Below are positions 1 to 6,078 of a DNA stretch of 6,942 bases, piece after piece. A program made the position numbers and the translations under genes. The notes under the pieces are model-generated. The model did not search any database, had not been told where the DNA came from, and saw nothing but the letters and a program-made list of their open reading frames with translations. The DNA is from an uncultured Blautia sp. GTDB taxonomy: Bacteria > Bacillota > Clostridia > Lachnospirales > Lachnospiraceae. The stretch is from positions 1 to 6,942 of the forward strand of contig CAKRPO010000082.1 in NCBI GenBank assembly GCA_934378195.1, written 5' to 3'. Position 1 is the first letter of the stretch, and each line of letters opens with the position of its first letter.

Positions 1-71
1 CTGGCAGACGCCCGGGACTTAAAATCCCGTGGGTAGTGATACCCGTACCGGTTCGATTCCGGTCTGCGGCA
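1..71 (+). tRNA. tRNA-Leu (anticodon UAA), 5' end cut off by window edge
   Basis: The 3' part of a class II tRNA. The anticodon stem is 13-17 paired with 25-29, enclosing a 7-nt loop (18-24) with anticodon TAA at 20-22, which reads leucine UUA codons. A long variable arm, diagnostic of Leu/Ser/Tyr tRNAs, is formed by 31-35 with 40-44 around a GTGA loop. The T arm is 47-51 with 59-63, with loop TTCGATT at 52-58. The 3' acceptor strand is 64-70 and the discriminator base is A71. Its 5' acceptor partner and most of the D arm lie before the window. CCA is not encoded directly after the discriminator, so it would have to be added after transcription. Confidence 0.95.
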
Positions 72-82
72 CGACTTGAGAA

Positions 83-122
83 GTCTCAAATCCTTTATTT
101 TAGAGGGTTTGAGGCTTTTTTT
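83..122 (+). terminator. Rho-independent terminator after tRNA-Leu
   Basis: Bases 83-94 pair with 104-115, a 12-bp stem with two G-T wobbles and a 9-nt loop. A run of seven T follows (116-122). It closes the tRNA transcript 12 bases after the tRNA 3' end and insulates it from the operon downstream. Confidence 0.88.
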
Positions 123-124
123 AT

Positions 125-160
125 GCAATAGGAAATTACTCCGTAATGTTCCAATTACAT
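125..160 (+). repeat. 36-bp palindromic intergenic repeat, copy 1
   Basis: Matches 3933-3968 at 33 of 36 positions in the same orientation. The core is ATTAC-tcc-GTAAT, flanked by imperfect outer arms, so the element can fold into a hairpin of about 15 bp with one bulged G. It begins two bases after the T run of the upstream terminator, the same placement as copy 2. The element type is not identified; a small REP/MITE-like sequence is one possibility. Confidence 0.8.
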
Positions 161-162
161 AA

Positions 163-185
163 AAACACTCCGCGAGGATGCGTTT
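163..185 (+). other. Small imperfect hairpin with GCGA tetraloop next to repeat copy 1
   Basis: Bases 163-171 can pair imperfectly with 176-185 (TCC/GGA next to the loop, AAAC/GTTT at the base, with a bulged T and one mismatch). They enclose a GNRA-type tetraloop (GCGA, 172-175). No clean T tract follows, so it is not an obvious terminator. It lies three bases after repeat copy 1 and has no counterpart after copy 2. Confidence 0.35.
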
Positions 186-247
186 AAAAATTTTGTACAG
201 CCTTATTTTATAATGATAATATGTTAACAATGTTTTGGCTTTTTAGC

Positions 248-276
248 TTGTATTATGAAATAATTTGCTATATACT
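248..276 (+). promoter_or_regulatory. Probable sigma-A promoter of the dehydratase-activator operon
   Basis: The -10 hexamer TATACT (271-276, five of six consensus bases) lies 17 nt after a weak -35 TTGTAT (248-253). Transcription would start near 283, giving a leader of about 30 nt before the TTG start at 312. A 5-bp inverted repeat with 3-nt spacer (ATTAT-gaa-ATAAT, 252-264) sits in the spacer and could be an operator. The weak -35 suggests modest basal strength or activator dependence. Confidence 0.55.
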
Positions 277-311
277 GTGATGAAAGACATCGAAAGGTGG
301 TCAGACCAAAA

Positions 312-1583
312 TTGGAAATAATAAAGACATTTGGTAATTATGTGGAAAATTGGTGTGAAGAGCATCCAGAGAGAGCGCGTTGGCTTCTGAAGACAGGATG
401 GGAGGCACAGAATCTGAAATTCGCTATACTTCCAGAAAAGAGGATGAGTCCATCTGATCAGTACCTGGCAAGGATGATGATGAATGTGATGCTGAAGCCT
501 CTGAAATATCCGGACAGCTCCGTTCTGGTCAGTGTATTTACACCGTGTGAGTTACTTCAGGAAACAGGGTTATATCCATATAATGTCGAGAGCTTTTCCT
601 GCTATCTGACTGCATCTCAGGCAGAACGTGCATTTCTTCAGAGTGCTGAGGATGCGGGACTTTCAGAAACTCTCTGTAGCTATCACAAGACTTTTATCGG
701 TGCGGCAGAGAAGGGACTTCTGCCCAGACCGAAATGTATCGTATATACGAATCTTGCCTGTGATGCGAACTTGCTGACGTTTCACAGACTGGCAGAATTT
801 TACCATGTACCGGTATTTTCAATTGATGTACCGTCCAGACAGACACAGGCAAATGTAGAGTATGTAGCAACACAGCTCAGAGCGTTACGAGGCTTTCTGG
901 AGCAGACAACAGGGAAGAAAATTGATGAGGACAGGCTTCGTCAGAGAGTGGATCGAGGCAGAGAGACCCTGGAAGCATTTGACAGATTTCAGAGTGCGCG
1001 TGCTGACCGTTATATTCCATCGGATCTGGTATCACCACTGTACAGTGGCATGACGAATAATATTCTTCTTGGAACGGAAGAAGAGAAAGTTTATACCGAG
1101 AAATTACTGCAGGATGTAAAGAATGCACCTGCAAAGAAGGGAAAACATATTTACTGGATGCATACCATTCCATTCTGGTCTGATGCGGTAAAAGAAGCTC
1201 TTCTTTTGAATGACAGTGCACAGATTGTAGGATGTGAACTCTCTCAGGTGGCAGATCTGTCCATGCATTCAGATGATCCTTATGAAGAGATGGCAATGCG
1301 CCTGGTATATCATGCACTGAATGGTCCGATCTCGCGAAGAATTGAGGCTGGTATCCGCCATGCGAAACAGGCAGGAGCGGATGGTGCGGTCTGGTTTAAT
1401 CACTGGGGCTGTAAACATACCTTAGGAGGTTCAAGAATCGCAAAGAAACGGTTTGAAGAGGCAGGAATCCCTATGCTGATCCTGGATGGCGACGGATGTG
1501 ATCGCAGCCATGGAGGAGAAGGTCAGACATCGACCAGATTAGGAGCTTTTCTGGAAATGTTGGGAGATTTTGATCATGAGTAA
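312..1583 (+). CDS. 2-hydroxyacyl-CoA dehydratase / double-cubane-cluster family subunit (D-component), stand-alone
   Basis: A protein of 423 residues related to the HgdB/FldB/benzoyl-CoA reductase-like subunits. These cytoplasmic iron-sulfur proteins receive an electron from an ATP-driven activator and reduce a difficult substrate. Visible hallmarks are TPCELL near residue 79, LCSYHK around Cys122, TNLACDAN around Cys150, WGCKH around Cys367, and the family's C-terminal signature (GIPMLILDGDG, then GQTSTRLGAFLEML). Cys122, Cys150 and Cys367 match the positions of the usual cluster ligands; Cys79 is a possible fourth. The length fits a full single subunit. I chose the TTG at 312 because GTG 297 lies inside the AAAGGTGG ribosome binding site (293-300); the resulting spacer of about 11 nt is rather long. 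The stop overlaps the start of the next gene by 8 nt, so the two are translationally coupled and probably form a heterodimer. Family membership is well supported; the substrate is not known. The fairly standard alternative name would be double-cubane cluster protein. Confidence 0.85.
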   Translation: MEIIKTFGNYVENWCEEHPERARWLLKTGWEAQNLKFAILPEKRMSPSDQYLARMMMNVMLKPLKYPDSSVLVSVFTPCELLQETGLYPYNVESFSCYLTASQAERAFLQSAEDAGLSETLCSYHKTFIGAAEKGLLPRPKCIVYTNLACDANLLTFHRLAEFYHVPVFSIDVPSRQTQANVEYVATQLRALRGFLEQTTGKKIDEDRLRQRVDRGRETLEAFDRFQSARADRYIPSDLVSPLYSGMTNNILLGTEEEKVYTEKLLQDVKNAPAKKGKHIYWMHTIPFWSDAVKEALLLNDSAQIVGCELSQVADLSMHSDDPYEEMAMRLVYHALNGPISRRIEAGIRHAKQAGADGAVWFNHWGCKHTLGGSRIAKKRFEEAGIPMLILDGDGCDRSHGGEGQTSTRLGAFLEMLGDFDHE

Positions 1584-3225
1584 GACATATTATGTATGTA
1601 AATATACACCGGTAGAGCTCTTGAAAGCTTTTGGCGGAGAATGTGAAATATTAAATGAAATGCCGGATGGATTTGACCGGGCAGAGCAGGTGGCACATCC
1701 GAATATATGTGGATTTGGAAAATCAGTTCTGGAAGAAGTTCTTGCAGGAAATATTAAAGAACTGGTACTTGTAAATTGCTGTGATACAATTCGCAGTGTT
1801 TATGATATACTGGAAGATAGTGGACAGATGGATTTTCTGTATATGATCGATATGCTTCACTGTGATGTTGAATGCAGCCGGGAACGTACTGCGGCTCAGC
1901 TCAAAAATCTTGCAGAAGCATATGGTGCATATAAAGGAACTTCCTTTGATAAAGAAGCTTTTCTGGAATCCTTTCAGCCAAAAGACAGGACGCAGGATCC
2001 ACATCTGGCTGTGCTGGGTGCCCGTATGGGAAAAGAACTGTTTCAGATGACACAGGAGGCCATGCCACTTCCTGTGGTAAATGAGACCTGTGTTTATAAT
2101 CGTTCTGTCGGGGTGAATCTGCCAGCGGAGGGTATGGATTTTGAGGCTTTGATGGAATGGTATGCAGGAGAACTGCTTCATCAGGTTCCATGTATGAGAA
2201 TGATGGATCATGCCGGACGAAAGGTTCTGTATCAGGATCCGAGTCTTAAAGGAATCATCTATCATACCGTAAAATTCTGTGATTTTTACAGCTTTGAATA
2301 CGCAGATATTAAGGGGCACACGGACATTCCACTTTTGAAGATTGAATCAGATTTTACTCTGCAGAGCAGCGGACAGTTAAGTACCCGACTGGAGGCATTT
2401 TCCGAAAGTCTGGGGATTCAGGATGAGACAAAAAAGGAGAGAAACATGGGAAAAGGATATTATGCTGGAATTGACAGTGGATCAACAAGCACGGACGTGG
2501 TGATCCTGGATCGAGACAGAAAGATGATTTCCAGTGTGATCATGCCGACAGGTGCCGGAGCAGCAAATGGCGCAGAAAGAGCCCTTGAGGAAGCTTTGAG
2601 ACAGGCAGAACTGAACAGAGAAGATCTGGATGCAGTAGTTACGACCGGATATGGAAGAACTGCGATTTCAGACGGAGACAAGAGTATTACGGAGATTACC
2701 TGCCATGCCAGAGGTGCGCATTTCCTGGATCCGAATGTTCGTACAGTCGTAGATATTGGTGGACAGGACAGTAAGGTGATCCGCCTGAACGAAGATGGTT
2801 CAGTAAAGAATTTTGTGATGAATGATAAATGTGCGGCAGGCACGGGGCGATTCCTTGAAATGATGGCAAAGACGATGGAGATGAGTCTGAATGATCTGAG
2901 TCAGGTGGGACTTTCTTATCAGGAAGATATTACAATCTCCAGTATGTGTACTGTATTTGCTGAGTCAGAGGTAGTTTCTCTGATCGCACAGAATAAACGT
3001 ACAGATGATATTGTACATGGCCTGAACAAAGCAGTTGCTGCCAAGACTGCATCTCTGGTCAAGCGTGTTGGAGGCGAAGAATCCTATATGATGACTGGCG
3101 GCGTAGCTCAGAATAAGGGCCTTGTAAAGACACTTGAAGAGAGGCTGGGAACCAGTCTTGTAATCAGTGAGAAATCACAGCTTTGTGGTGCTTTAGGAGC
3201 CGCATTGTTTGCAGCAGATATGTAA
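1576..3225 (+). CDS. Fusion of a 2-hydroxyacyl-CoA dehydratase-like subunit with an HgdC/BadF-type ATPase activator
   Basis: A protein of 549 residues in two parts. Residues 1-280 form a short dehydratase-like subunit: CKYTPVELLKAFGGE (Cys8), NICGFGKSVLE (Cys45), VNCCDTIRSVYDIL (Cys69/70), VKFCDFYSFEY (Cys235), and a terminal IPLLKIESDF then STRLEAFSESL. Residues 291-549 are a complete activator with the ASKHA ATPase fold: AGIDSGSTSTD (297-307, phosphate loop), TTGYGR (356-361), VVDIGGQDSK (391-400), NDKCAAGTG (Cys419), SSMCTVFAESE (Cys458) and MTGGVAQN (506-513). Counted from Met291 the two cysteines are 129 and 168, close to Cys127 and Cys166 of the Acidaminococcus activator, which hold the inter-subunit [4Fe-4S] cluster. 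The activator hydrolyses ATP to lower the electron's potential and pass it to the cluster subunits. ATG 1576 is preferred over TTG 1570 because GGGAG (1562-1566) is 9 nt upstream. The linker 281-290 (IQDETKKERN) is polar and looks like a read-through intergenic segment. Subunit and activator are usually separate genes. Confidence 0.87.
   Translation: MSKTYYVCKYTPVELLKAFGGECEILNEMPDGFDRAEQVAHPNICGFGKSVLEEVLAGNIKELVLVNCCDTIRSVYDILEDSGQMDFLYMIDMLHCDVECSRERTAAQLKNLAEAYGAYKGTSFDKEAFLESFQPKDRTQDPHLAVLGARMGKELFQMTQEAMPLPVVNETCVYNRSVGVNLPAEGMDFEALMEWYAGELLHQVPCMRMMDHAGRKVLYQDPSLKGIIYHTVKFCDFYSFEYADIKGHTDIPLLKIESDFTLQSSGQLSTRLEAFSESLGIQDETKKERNMGKGYYAGIDSGSTSTDVVILDRDRKMISSVIMPTGAGAANGAERALEEALRQAELNREDLDAVVTTGYGRTAISDGDKSITEITCHARGAHFLDPNVRTVVDIGGQDSKVIRLNEDGSVKNFVMNDKCAAGTGRFLEMMAKTMEMSLNDLSQVGLSYQEDITISSMCTVFAESEVVSLIAQNKRTDDIVHGLNKAVAAKTASLVKRVGGEESYMMTGGVAQNKGLVKTLEERLGTSLVISEKSQLCGALGAALFAADM
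2434..2448 (+). promoter_or_regulatory. Internal ribosome binding site and ATG at the activator domain boundary
   Basis: AAGGAGA (2434-2440), five bases and ATG (2446-2448) lie in frame inside the fusion gene, exactly where the activator domain begins. Initiation here would yield a free activator of 259 residues, the normal size of a stand-alone HgdC-type protein. The site is better than those of either upstream gene. Whether it is used is inference; it could also be a relic of formerly separate genes. Confidence 0.6.
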
Positions 3226-3279
3226 GCTGACTGGATGGAACTGGATGTTGACGGACTGTGAAAAGGGGAGGAAGGGAAG

Positions 3280-3825
3280 TTGGCTGATTCCAATATTACA
3301 AAAAGTGCACTTGCATCAGCATTAAAAGAGTTGATGGAGACGACACCTTTTTCGAAGATTACTGTTTCTGATATCTGTGCGAAATGTAATATGAACCGCA
3401 AAAGTTTCTATTATCATTTCAAAGATAAATTTGACCTGGTGAACTGGATCTATGACGTGGAGTATCTGAGCCATGTTCAGATTGGAGAAAATCTGATCGG
3501 ATGGGACAGTGTGCTTCATCTATGTGATTATTTTTATGAAAACAAAGATTTCTACCGGAAAGTTATGAAGGTAGAAGACCAGAACTCATTTATCAATCAT
3601 TTCAGGGATATTGTGAGTCCTCTGCTGGAAGAAGATATACGTGAGATTTTGGGTGAGAAAACAGATGCACAATTTTATGTAAACTTTTTCTGTGACGCAG
3701 TGATCTGTGCGTTTGAAAGATGGATGTCAGAGAAAGAACCGCTGCCACCGAAGGAGTTTGTAGAGTTGCTGAAATCCTGTATTCAGGTCGTTGTACTTAC
3801 GCAGGAAAGACTGGGTAATGAATGA
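3280..3825 (+). CDS. TetR/AcrR-family transcriptional regulator, DhaS-like
   Basis: A protein of 181 residues. The N-terminal helix-turn-helix lies about residues 24-50 (FSKITVSDICAKCNMNRKSF, then YYHFKDK), the classic TetR pattern in which the recognition helix is followed by a YYHF motif. Residues 60-181 form an all-helical ligand/dimerisation domain resembling the C-terminal domain of DhaS-type regulators (NFFCDAVICAFERWM region). The start is TTG 3280, supported by GGGGAGG at 3265-3271 with an 8-nt spacer; no better start is near. It lies 54 nt after the fusion gene with no terminator or convincing promoter between them, so it is probably the last gene of the operon and may regulate it. 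The inverted repeat in the operon promoter is a candidate site. The effector is unknown, and a target elsewhere cannot be excluded. Confidence 0.85.
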   Translation: MADSNITKSALASALKELMETTPFSKITVSDICAKCNMNRKSFYYHFKDKFDLVNWIYDVEYLSHVQIGENLIGWDSVLHLCDYFYENKDFYRKVMKVEDQNSFINHFRDIVSPLLEEDIREILGEKTDAQFYVNFFCDAVICAFERWMSEKEPLPPKEFVELLKSCIQVVVLTQERLGNE

Positions 3826-3869
3826 CAGACCTCTGGGATAAATAATGAGCCAAAAGTGTTGAAATCAAT

Positions 3870-3930
3870 AAAAAGCAGTTTCATAAGAATGACGGGAATT
3901 ACACCTGCATTCAGATGAGACTGCTTTTTT
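3870..3930. terminator. Bidirectional rho-independent terminator between convergent genes
   Basis: An A-rich left arm (3873-3884, AGCAGTTTCAT core) pairs with 3915-3926 with one wobble. An inner stem GAATG (3887-3891) with CATTC (3908-3912) extends the hairpin. It is followed on the + strand by T6 (3925-3930) and on the - strand by T5 (the A run at 3870-3874). It can end both the TetR operon and the convergent gene at 4027-5049. Confidence 0.75.
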
Positions 3931-3932
3931 GT

Positions 3933-3968
3933 GTAATAGAAAATTACTCCGTAATGTTCCTATTACAT
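3933..3968 (+). repeat. 36-bp palindromic intergenic repeat, copy 2
   Basis: Same element and orientation as 125-160, differing at three positions. It is the more symmetrical copy: outer GTAATAG pairs with CTATTAC and inner ATTAC with GTAAT around a TCC loop. It starts two bases after the T run of the preceding terminator. The remaining bases to the next stop codon (3969-4026) show no further feature. Confidence 0.8.
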
Positions 3969-4026
3969 ATGAGCAAGTATTTGTCTGTGATTGAGAGAAC
4001 AGAGCCGCTTTGTTCCAGGAGACAGA

Positions 4027-5049
4027 TCAGATTGACTCTGAATCCATGGAAAAAGATTCCTTCAGGATGTTCCTGAGAGATTCCTGAAAGATATTGTGTG
4101 TCATAGGATTGCCTTTGGTATCCAGATTGTAGATTGTTCCATCTGGTTTAAAACCAATCACGCTGGATGGCGGAGAGATAATATTTCCAACTCTTTCGGT
4201 ATCATAAAGCAAATCCAGAGGAATCGTGCGATATTTCTGTGCCACACGGGCACCAACAATAGCTTTGTAGACATTTTCTTTGACACTAGTGCTGCAGTCA
4301 GGCTCAGCCAGTACCGCAACAAACGGGCAGTGTAGTTCTTCTGCAAAACGTGCATAGGATCCTGACAGGATTTCTTCACTTTCTTTTTCACGATACCGGC
4401 GGTAAACAGAATATAGCAGGCGGTGGTCACGAAGTACGAGACAGGCAGCATCAGCACTGTCGTCGTAATCTACGCCGATCAGCATGTTATCCAGAGATTC
4501 AGCCGCTACTGCAAAATCTTCTGTTACAGAGGCTGAATGACATAACAAGATCATGGCACAATCCGGATTATGTTTTATTAAAGGAAGTAATTTCTCTGGT
4601 TCCTTGTCTGTATAAAGAAAATAAACATAGATTCCAAGTTCTTTTCCCTGATCAAAAACTGCCTGATAACGGGAAAGCAGGTCTTCGCAGGAAGGATCAA
4701 TGTTCAGGAAAAGAAGCCATGGCACATTGATGTTTTCAGTACGTTTGATCTTACGGACAATGTGGGCTCCCTGCGTGCAGCCATTGTAACCAAGATTCAT
4801 GCCAAATTCAATCAGTTTCTCTTTGTCCATATGTCGGAGTGTGTCTTCGATAAGAGGATAATACGGACTGTTTTCATTATTCAGCATAGCACGTGCCATT
4901 TCAAAAAATTCCTGCTGAAAACGTCCCTTTGAAAAATGGAGTGCCATATCGACAAGATTTCTGGTACACCGTTCCGGTGATTCGTCAGCATCCTTTAAGG
5001 CAGTCTTAACGAATGTTTTTATGATAATACGAGAAGTTTTTGCTGTCAT
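4027..5049 (-). CDS. Uncharacterised 340-residue cytoplasmic protein
   Basis: I do not recognise this family. There is no signal peptide or membrane segment. Residues 1-80 are helical and charged. A conspicuous FGMNLGYNGCTQGAHIVRKI motif (82-101) follows, then alternating strand/helix segments (VPWLLFLNI 109-117, GIYVYFLYT 139-147, CAMILLCHS 164-172, NMLIGVDYDD 188-197). The C-terminal part has PPSSVIGFKPDGTIYNLD (293-310). Order and spacing vaguely recall an alpha/beta barrel such as radical-SAM proteins, including a 'function-of-dG-x-iy' style end, but there is no CxxxCxxC cluster motif, so I do not assign that function. There are eight cysteines (28, 91, 121, 164, 170, 203, 241, 252), none in a recognisable metal motif. 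The ATG at 5047-5049 has GAAGGG (5057-5062) 7 nt upstream. The gene is convergent with the TetR gene and lies downstream of the ABC permeases across a terminator hairpin. The reading frame, length and ribosome binding site make it a confident gene with unknown role. Confidence 0.8.
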   Translation of the reverse strand: MTAKTSRIIIKTFVKTALKDADESPERCTRNLVDMALHFSKGRFQQEFFEMARAMLNNENSPYYPLIEDTLRHMDKEKLIEFGMNLGYNGCTQGAHIVRKIKRTENINVPWLLFLNIDPSCEDLLSRYQAVFDQGKELGIYVYFLYTDKEPEKLLPLIKHNPDCAMILLCHSASVTEDFAVAAESLDNMLIGVDYDDSADAACLVLRDHRLLYSVYRRYREKESEEILSGSYARFAEELHCPFVAVLAEPDCSTSVKENVYKAIVGARVAQKYRTIPLDLLYDTERVGNIISPPSSVIGFKPDGTIYNLDTKGNPMTHNIFQESLRNILKESFSMDSESI

Positions 5050-5080
5050 TTGTCATCCCTTCAATTCTTTTAAGTCGAAC

Positions 5081-5123
5081 AAAAAAATACAGACGGAAAA
5101 AATACATTAACCGTCTGTATTTT
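5081..5123 (-). terminator. Rho-independent terminator after the ABC permeases / possible attenuator of the 340-residue protein gene
   Basis: A perfect 13-bp inverted repeat (5084-5096 with 5111-5123, core TACAGACGG/CCGTCTGTA) with a 14-nt loop. On the - strand it runs into seven T (A run 5081-5087). It lies 87 bases past the stop of the second permease and only about 31 bases before the start of the 340-residue protein gene. Confidence 0.85.
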
Positions 5124-5143
5124 ATCTACTTCTCATTTAATCA

Positions 5144-5155
5144 CAAAGTACTTTG
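5144..5155. promoter_or_regulatory. Perfect 12-bp palindrome, possible operator
   Basis: CAAAGTACTTTG is exactly self-complementary and sits just downstream of a TATAAT on the - strand (5169-5174), between the permease operon end and the next gene. A repressor site is possible. Chance occurrence in AT-rich DNA is also possible. Confidence 0.3.
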
Positions 5156-5168
5156 GTGTGCAATAGAC

Positions 5169-5199
5169 ATTATAGTTTACGTGTCCAAAAAGATGTGAA
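5169..5199 (-). promoter_or_regulatory. Possible promoter for the 340-residue protein gene
   Basis: On the - strand there is a perfect -10 TATAAT (5169-5174). The nearest -35-like hexamer is TTCACA (5194-5199, five of six), with a long 19-nt spacer. Transcription would begin near 5162 and must pass the hairpin at 5084-5123 before reaching the gene. Confidence 0.4.
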
Positions 5200-5209
5200 A
5201 AGATGGGAA

Positions 5210-6073
5210 TCATCCTTTGACTGCACCAGCGGAAACACCTTCTACGATAAATCTGGAAAGAAGGATGTAAACGATGATAACCGGGAAGATGGAGAATGCG
5301 ATCATCACATAAACCTGTCCCATATCAAACTTCAGGAAATCTGCACTACGAAGCTGTGCAATCAGTACCGGAAGTGTTTTCTTCTTGTCAGAATGAAGAA
5401 CCAGTGCCGGGATAAAGTAGTTGTTCCAGCTCTGTACGAAAGTGAAGATTGCCTGTACAGCAATGGCTGGTTTCATCAGTGGAAATACGATCGTATTGAA
5501 AGTCTTGAACTCTCCGGATCCATCAATACGGGCTGCTTCCACAAGTTCCAGCGGAAGGTTGCTTTCCATATACTGTTTCATATAGAAGAAAGTGACCGGA
5601 GCTGCGATACTCGGAATGATCAGAGGAATGAAGGAGTCATCCAGATGCATCTTGCCGAGCAACTGCAGGAAACCAAGTGCGGTTACCTGTGTTGGAATCA
5701 TCATGACTGCAAGGATAAAAGTAAACATGAACTTTTTGCCCTTGAAATTATAGGCATGGATCGCGTAAGCAGTCATTGTGGAAAAATAGGTACACAAAAC
5801 AGCAGAGCATGTAGCGATGAAGATGCTGTTAAACATACCGTTCCATACAGGAAGTGTTCCTGCGAGAAGGTTTTTCCAGTTTTCAATAAGGTGTCCTCCA
5901 GGAATCGCTGTGAAACCTTTTTTGAGGGCTCCGTTAGATCTTGTTGCGTTGATAAACAGTACATAAAACCAGAACAGGCAGAAGAAAGTGAGAATAATCA
6001 ATACCACATAAGCAAGGGTACGCTGACCTTTCATGCTCATTCCTTTTTTGTTTTTTTGATCTTTTTCATTCAT
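5210..6073 (-). CDS. Carbohydrate ABC transporter permease, MalG-like (CUT1)
   Basis: A 287-residue inner-membrane subunit of a sugar importer. About six membrane segments can be seen, roughly at 19-42, 80-105, 115-137, 147-165, 202-222 and 254-275. The cytoplasmic EAA loop, which contacts the ATPase, is at 179-199 (EAARIDGSGEF then IVFPL). The NWKNLLAG stretch near residue 65 and the C-terminal VEGVSAGAVKG are typical of MalG-type permeases. ATG 6071-6073 is chosen because GGGAGG (6082-6087 on this strand) is 8 nt upstream; a GTG three codons earlier would overlap that site. It begins 5 nt after the stop of the first permease, so both are in one operon. No ATPase is visible; CUT1 systems often share one encoded elsewhere. 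The substrate cannot be read from the sequence. Followed by a strong terminator. Confidence 0.92.
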   Translation of the reverse strand: MNEKDQKNKKGMSMKGQRTLAYVVLIILTFFCLFWFYVLFINATRSNGALKKGFTAIPGGHLIENWKNLLAGTLPVWNGMFNSIFIATCSAVLCTYFSTMTAYAIHAYNFKGKKFMFTFILAVMMIPTQVTALGFLQLLGKMHLDDSFIPLIIPSIAAPVTFFYMKQYMESNLPLELVEAARIDGSGEFKTFNTIVFPLMKPAIAVQAIFTFVQSWNNYFIPALVLHSDKKKTLPVLIAQLRSADFLKFDMGQVYVMIAFSIFPVIIVYILLSRFIVEGVSAGAVKG

Positions 6074-6078
6074 TCTTC

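Noticed and set aside
1..160. tRNA-Leu as an integration (att) site with the repeat as its duplicate
   Set aside because: The repeated 36 bp is outside the tRNA and shares nothing with its 3' end, and there is no integrase in the window.
209..214. TATAAT upstream of the operon as a second promoter
   Set aside because: The -10 is perfect but no acceptable -35 exists at 16-18 nt. In this AT-rich stretch such a hexamer is likely by chance.
297..311. GTG at 297 as the start of the first enzyme gene
   Set aside because: It is part of the AAAGGTGG ribosome binding site itself, leaving no site upstream. The TTG at 312 fits better.
1723..2843. Open frames on the - strand opposite the fusion gene
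   Set aside because: They overlap conserved enzyme and activator motifs, have no ribosome binding site and give no recognisable product.
4027..5049. Radical-SAM enzyme assignment for the 340-residue protein
   Set aside because: There is no CxxxCxxC or related three-cysteine cluster motif; only a loose alpha/beta pattern supports it.
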